This document shows, in pieces, positions 13,026 to 15,195 of a DNA stretch of 15,195 nucleotides. The first letter of the stretch is position 1; each line of letters opens with the position of its first letter. The stretch comes from an uncultured Ellagibacter sp. (GTDB lineage Bacteria > Actinomycetota > Coriobacteriia > Coriobacteriales > Eggerthellaceae). The stretch lies in the NCBI RefSeq assembly GCF_934643285.1, contig NZ_CAKUBT010000029.1, positions 1 to 15,195 on the forward strand, given 5' to 3'. The notes under the pieces were generated by a model that saw nothing but the letters and a program-made list of their open reading frames with translations, was not told the origin of the DNA and did no database searches. Made by a program: the position numbers and the translations under genes.

Positions 13026-15101
13026 TTACCTCGCGACGCCAACTGCGCCAGGCCCCGATCCCATGCCTTCTACGCTCGATGAAGGCGTGGTGCTCGCGGT
13101 TGCAGAAATCGAGCTACCGCCCGTAACGGTCCCGGAATCGGTATAGCCATGCGCATCCGCGTTCGTCAACACTCCGCCTATCACCAGGGTATATTCCCCG
13201 CCCTCGGTAAACTTGGGGCTGCTTGCCAGCACCATGCCGAATTGCTTGGTGGCTGTTATCGACGCAATCACGCTGCCGTTTGCGTCCACGATCGCGACCG
13301 TATCGCCCGCGCTGCCGCTCACGTTCGCGGTGTAGAGAAACGGCTGCGTGCCGCTCGAGAAACTCTGCGCCATGCGCGATGAGCCGATCATGAGCACCGT
13401 ACCACCCGAAACGGTCGCCTCGCTATCGTAGTCAAACGCGCCATCGCCATCGTTCGACGGGCCGTTGACGAGCACCGTGCCGCCCGCGATCTCCACGCCG
13501 CCGTTGCTGTCGATGGAATCTCCCGTCGAGTCGAGCACGAGCGTTCCGCCGTTGATCTGGATAAGGCAGTCGGAAGAACCTGCGCCAGGGGCACCGCCCT
13601 GATTGCCAGCATCCTGGGGAGAGCCACCTTGGCCGCCCTGGGGAGCATCGCCCTGGCTGCCAGCCTCCTGAGAGGGCCCGCCTTCACCTTGCATGCCGCC
13701 TTGGTCACCCCGCAGTGCGTCACCTTGGGCCGCTTCGCCTTGCGGGGTGCCGTTCTGAGCCTGCTCCTCGCCCTGCCCCTGGGCACTGTCTTGTGGAACC
13801 TGGCCACTCCTCGCTCCACCCTGGTCACCGCCTTGGAAGCTGCCACCATCCGCAGGACTTCCACCCGCTGCTGGCCCGCCTTCGCCTGGCGTTTTTCCAT
13901 TGACAGCAATACCGTCCTCGCCAGGAGCGCCACTATCATTAGCTTCCTCGTCATCGTCCGAGCTATCCGACAGATCGGCAGCGCTTGCGTTGACCGCGTC
14001 ATCTGACGCCACGATGGAAGTATCGCCACCGTTCACGTATACTTTTTCGGCCTCGAGGCCTTCATAGCAGCTGGTCACGTTAATGGTGCCATCGTCGACC
14101 GCAAGCTCGGTTTCCGCATGGAAAGCGTCATCGCCCGCGCTCACCGTGAAGTCACCGCCCGCAATCGCCATCTGCAAGTCGGAATGGAACGCGTCATCAG
14201 CCGAGGTCACACTGAACGTTCCGCCCGTGATGCCAATATAGGTTTTCGCCTGCACCGCGTCGTCGCCCGCATTGATTGAGAAGGTGTCGCCCGTAATGCT
14301 CACGAAGCCCTGCGTCGCCTTGGTGTCCTTGTTCGATTTGATGCCGTCGCCTCCCGCCACCAGGCTGAACGAGCCGTCAGCAATCTTCACGCAATCGCGG
14401 CCGCGCAGGCAATCCTCGACCGCCGTCACGTTCAGGGTGCCGCCTGTGACGACCAAGTCGTCCTTCGAGCAGATGCCGTGGCGATAATTCGCTGCGACGT
14501 TGAGAGTCCCCGTGCCGTTGATGGTGAGGTCGCAGCGGCAAAAGAGCGTCGCGTACGGCTCATCGGAGTCATCTTCGAGCGTGTAGTCGGTGCCGTCGGA
14601 AAGCGAGTTTTGCGTACCATTGGCCAAGGTCACGAAGCATTTATCGGCGTTTTTCGCATAGATTGCGGGGTTGTTCTCGTTGTGGATAGTCGCCCCCGCA
14701 AGTACCAGCTGAACCTTCGCGTCATCAGACGCGTCTACCACGATCTGCCCCGATGAAAGCTCGCCTGAGATAATGTAGGTTCCTTCCGATGAGATGGTCA
14801 CCGTCGAGCCATCGACTGCGGCGCCCGAGCCGTCAACGCTCGCAGACGACCCCGAAAGCGTGATGCGCGTGGCAGAAGCCTCATCGTAGCTTGCGTCCAG
14901 ATCGCGCTTCGAATAGTCCAGGTCAAGAGCCGAAACATCGAAGGCTGCGGCAACGTCTTCAAAGGCGGAAGACTCCGAGTCGGCCGTTGCGGCAGCATCG
15001 TTCGACACTGCAGAAGAAGACCCTGCGCCCGCGCAACCGCTCAACCCCGCAAGCGAGAAAGCAAGCACAGCGGCGATACAGAGCGCAGCAAGGCGCCTCA
15101 T
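13026..15101 (-). CDS. Large surface lipoprotein with beta-helix carbohydrate-binding-like domain
   Basis: A 691-residue exported protein. The start at 15101 gives a clean lipoprotein signal, MRRLAALCIAAVLAFSLAG, with lipobox LSGC and lipidated Cys23. A frame extension upstream uses a GTG at 15134 and adds nothing sensible. Residues ~80-375 are turns of a parallel beta-helix, with recurring GGTF-x-V-x3-DDAF and similar units, as in proteins annotated as carbohydrate-binding domain (DUF4353). Residues ~395-508 are a Gly/Gln/Pro/Ala/Glu-rich linker. A short second block of the same repeats (about 509-575, INGGTLVLDSTGDSIDSNGG) and a beta-sandwich-like C-terminus follow, ending in a Ser/Thr/Gly-rich tail. 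It is probably anchored outside the membrane. Ligand unknown; sugar binding is inferred from the family name only. Confidence 0.85.
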   Translation of the reverse strand: MRRLAALCIAAVLAFSLAGLSGCAGAGSSSAVSNDAAATADSESSAFEDVAAAFDVSALDLDYSKRDLDASYDEASATRITLSGSSASVDGSGAAVDGSTVTISSEGTYIISGELSSGQIVVDASDDAKVQLVLAGATIHNENNPAIYAKNADKCFVTLANGTQNSLSDGTDYTLEDDSDEPYATLFCRCDLTINGTGTLNVAANYRHGICSKDDLVVTGGTLNVTAVEDCLRGRDCVKIADGSFSLVAGGDGIKSNKDTKATQGFVSITGDTFSINAGDDAVQAKTYIGITGGTFSVTSADDAFHSDLQMAIAGGDFTVSAGDDAFHAETELAVDDGTINVTSCYEGLEAEKVYVNGGDTSIVASDDAVNASAADLSDSSDDDEEANDSGAPGEDGIAVNGKTPGEGGPAAGGSPADGGSFQGGDQGGARSGQVPQDSAQGQGEEQAQNGTPQGEAAQGDALRGDQGGMQGEGGPSQEAGSQGDAPQGGQGGSPQDAGNQGGAPGAGSSDCLIQINGGTLVLDSTGDSIDSNGGVEIAGGTVLVNGPSNDGDGAFDYDSEATVSGGTVLMIGSSRMAQSFSSGTQPFLYTANVSGSAGDTVAIVDANGSVIASITATKQFGMVLASSPKFTEGGEYTLVIGGVLTNADAHGYTDSGTVTGGSSISATASTTPSSSVEGMGSGPGAVGVAR

Positions 15102-15195
15102 ACGACCCGACCTGGCCCCTTCGGCGGCGCCCACAAAGCGAGTTCCGCAGCGAAGCGAGGACTGCCTGAGCGACTGGGCGTTGCCGGAGGGGCCG

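Noticed and set aside
13388..14029. 213-codon minus-strand frame inside the lipoprotein gene
   Set aside because: It is a shifted frame through the low-complexity linker; the lipoprotein frame has the signal peptide and the repeats.

Overview
The window is GC-rich, gene-dense DNA from an anaerobe. The combination of rubrerythrin, a CIRCE-controlled small heat-shock protein, a Trp-repressor-like YerC protein downstream of citramalate synthase, and an IMP dehydrogenase of the trichomonad type suggests a high-GC Gram-positive of the Coriobacteriia (Eggerthella, Adlercreutzia, Gordonibacter or Slackia-like). This placement is inferred from gene content and composition, because no rRNA is present. 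I see no tRNA, rRNA, CRISPR array, intact transposase or replication origin.

Left part (1-4240), all on the minus strand: the first 479 codons of guaB (IMP dehydrogenase, 3' end outside the window), a 12-helix polysaccharide-flippase-like membrane protein with a basic cytoplasmic tail, and rubrerythrin. Rubrerythrin has a good -35/-10 pair followed by a perfect-armed palindrome at the predicted transcription start, which is a likely operator for a Fur-family (PerR-like) repressor. A divergent plus-strand M18 aminopeptidase follows (4242-5687).

Middle (5688-8540): a 531-base gap holds a Fur-box-like site and a ~200-bp element bounded by inverted repeats. Next come a small YfcE-type phosphodiesterase (minus), then hsp20 (plus) with a textbook promoter whose -35 lies inside a CIRCE operator and with a ~170-nt structured leader. 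A strong terminator and a NUDIX ADP-ribose pyrophosphatase follow.

Right part (8551-15195), all minus: an apparent cimA-yerC operon (4-nt gap); a compact cluster of a ribbon-helix-helix-like protein, a possible 21-residue hydrophobic peptide and a zinc-ribbon membrane protein, joined by ATGA and GTGA overlaps; a 662-base gap with repeats; an ADP-ribosylglycohydrolase; and a 691-residue surface lipoprotein with two beta-helix-like repeat blocks separated by a Gly/Gln/Pro-rich linker.

Most genes are housekeeping or stress functions. The less ordinary parts are the coupled small-gene cluster (10624-11392), the repeats shared between the gaps at 11530-12017 and 12866-13000 (including a -10-like hexamer plus upstream motif at identical spacing), the inverted-repeat element at 5912-6114, and the trichomonad-type GuaB. 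I found no clearly new multi-gene defence or metabolic system.
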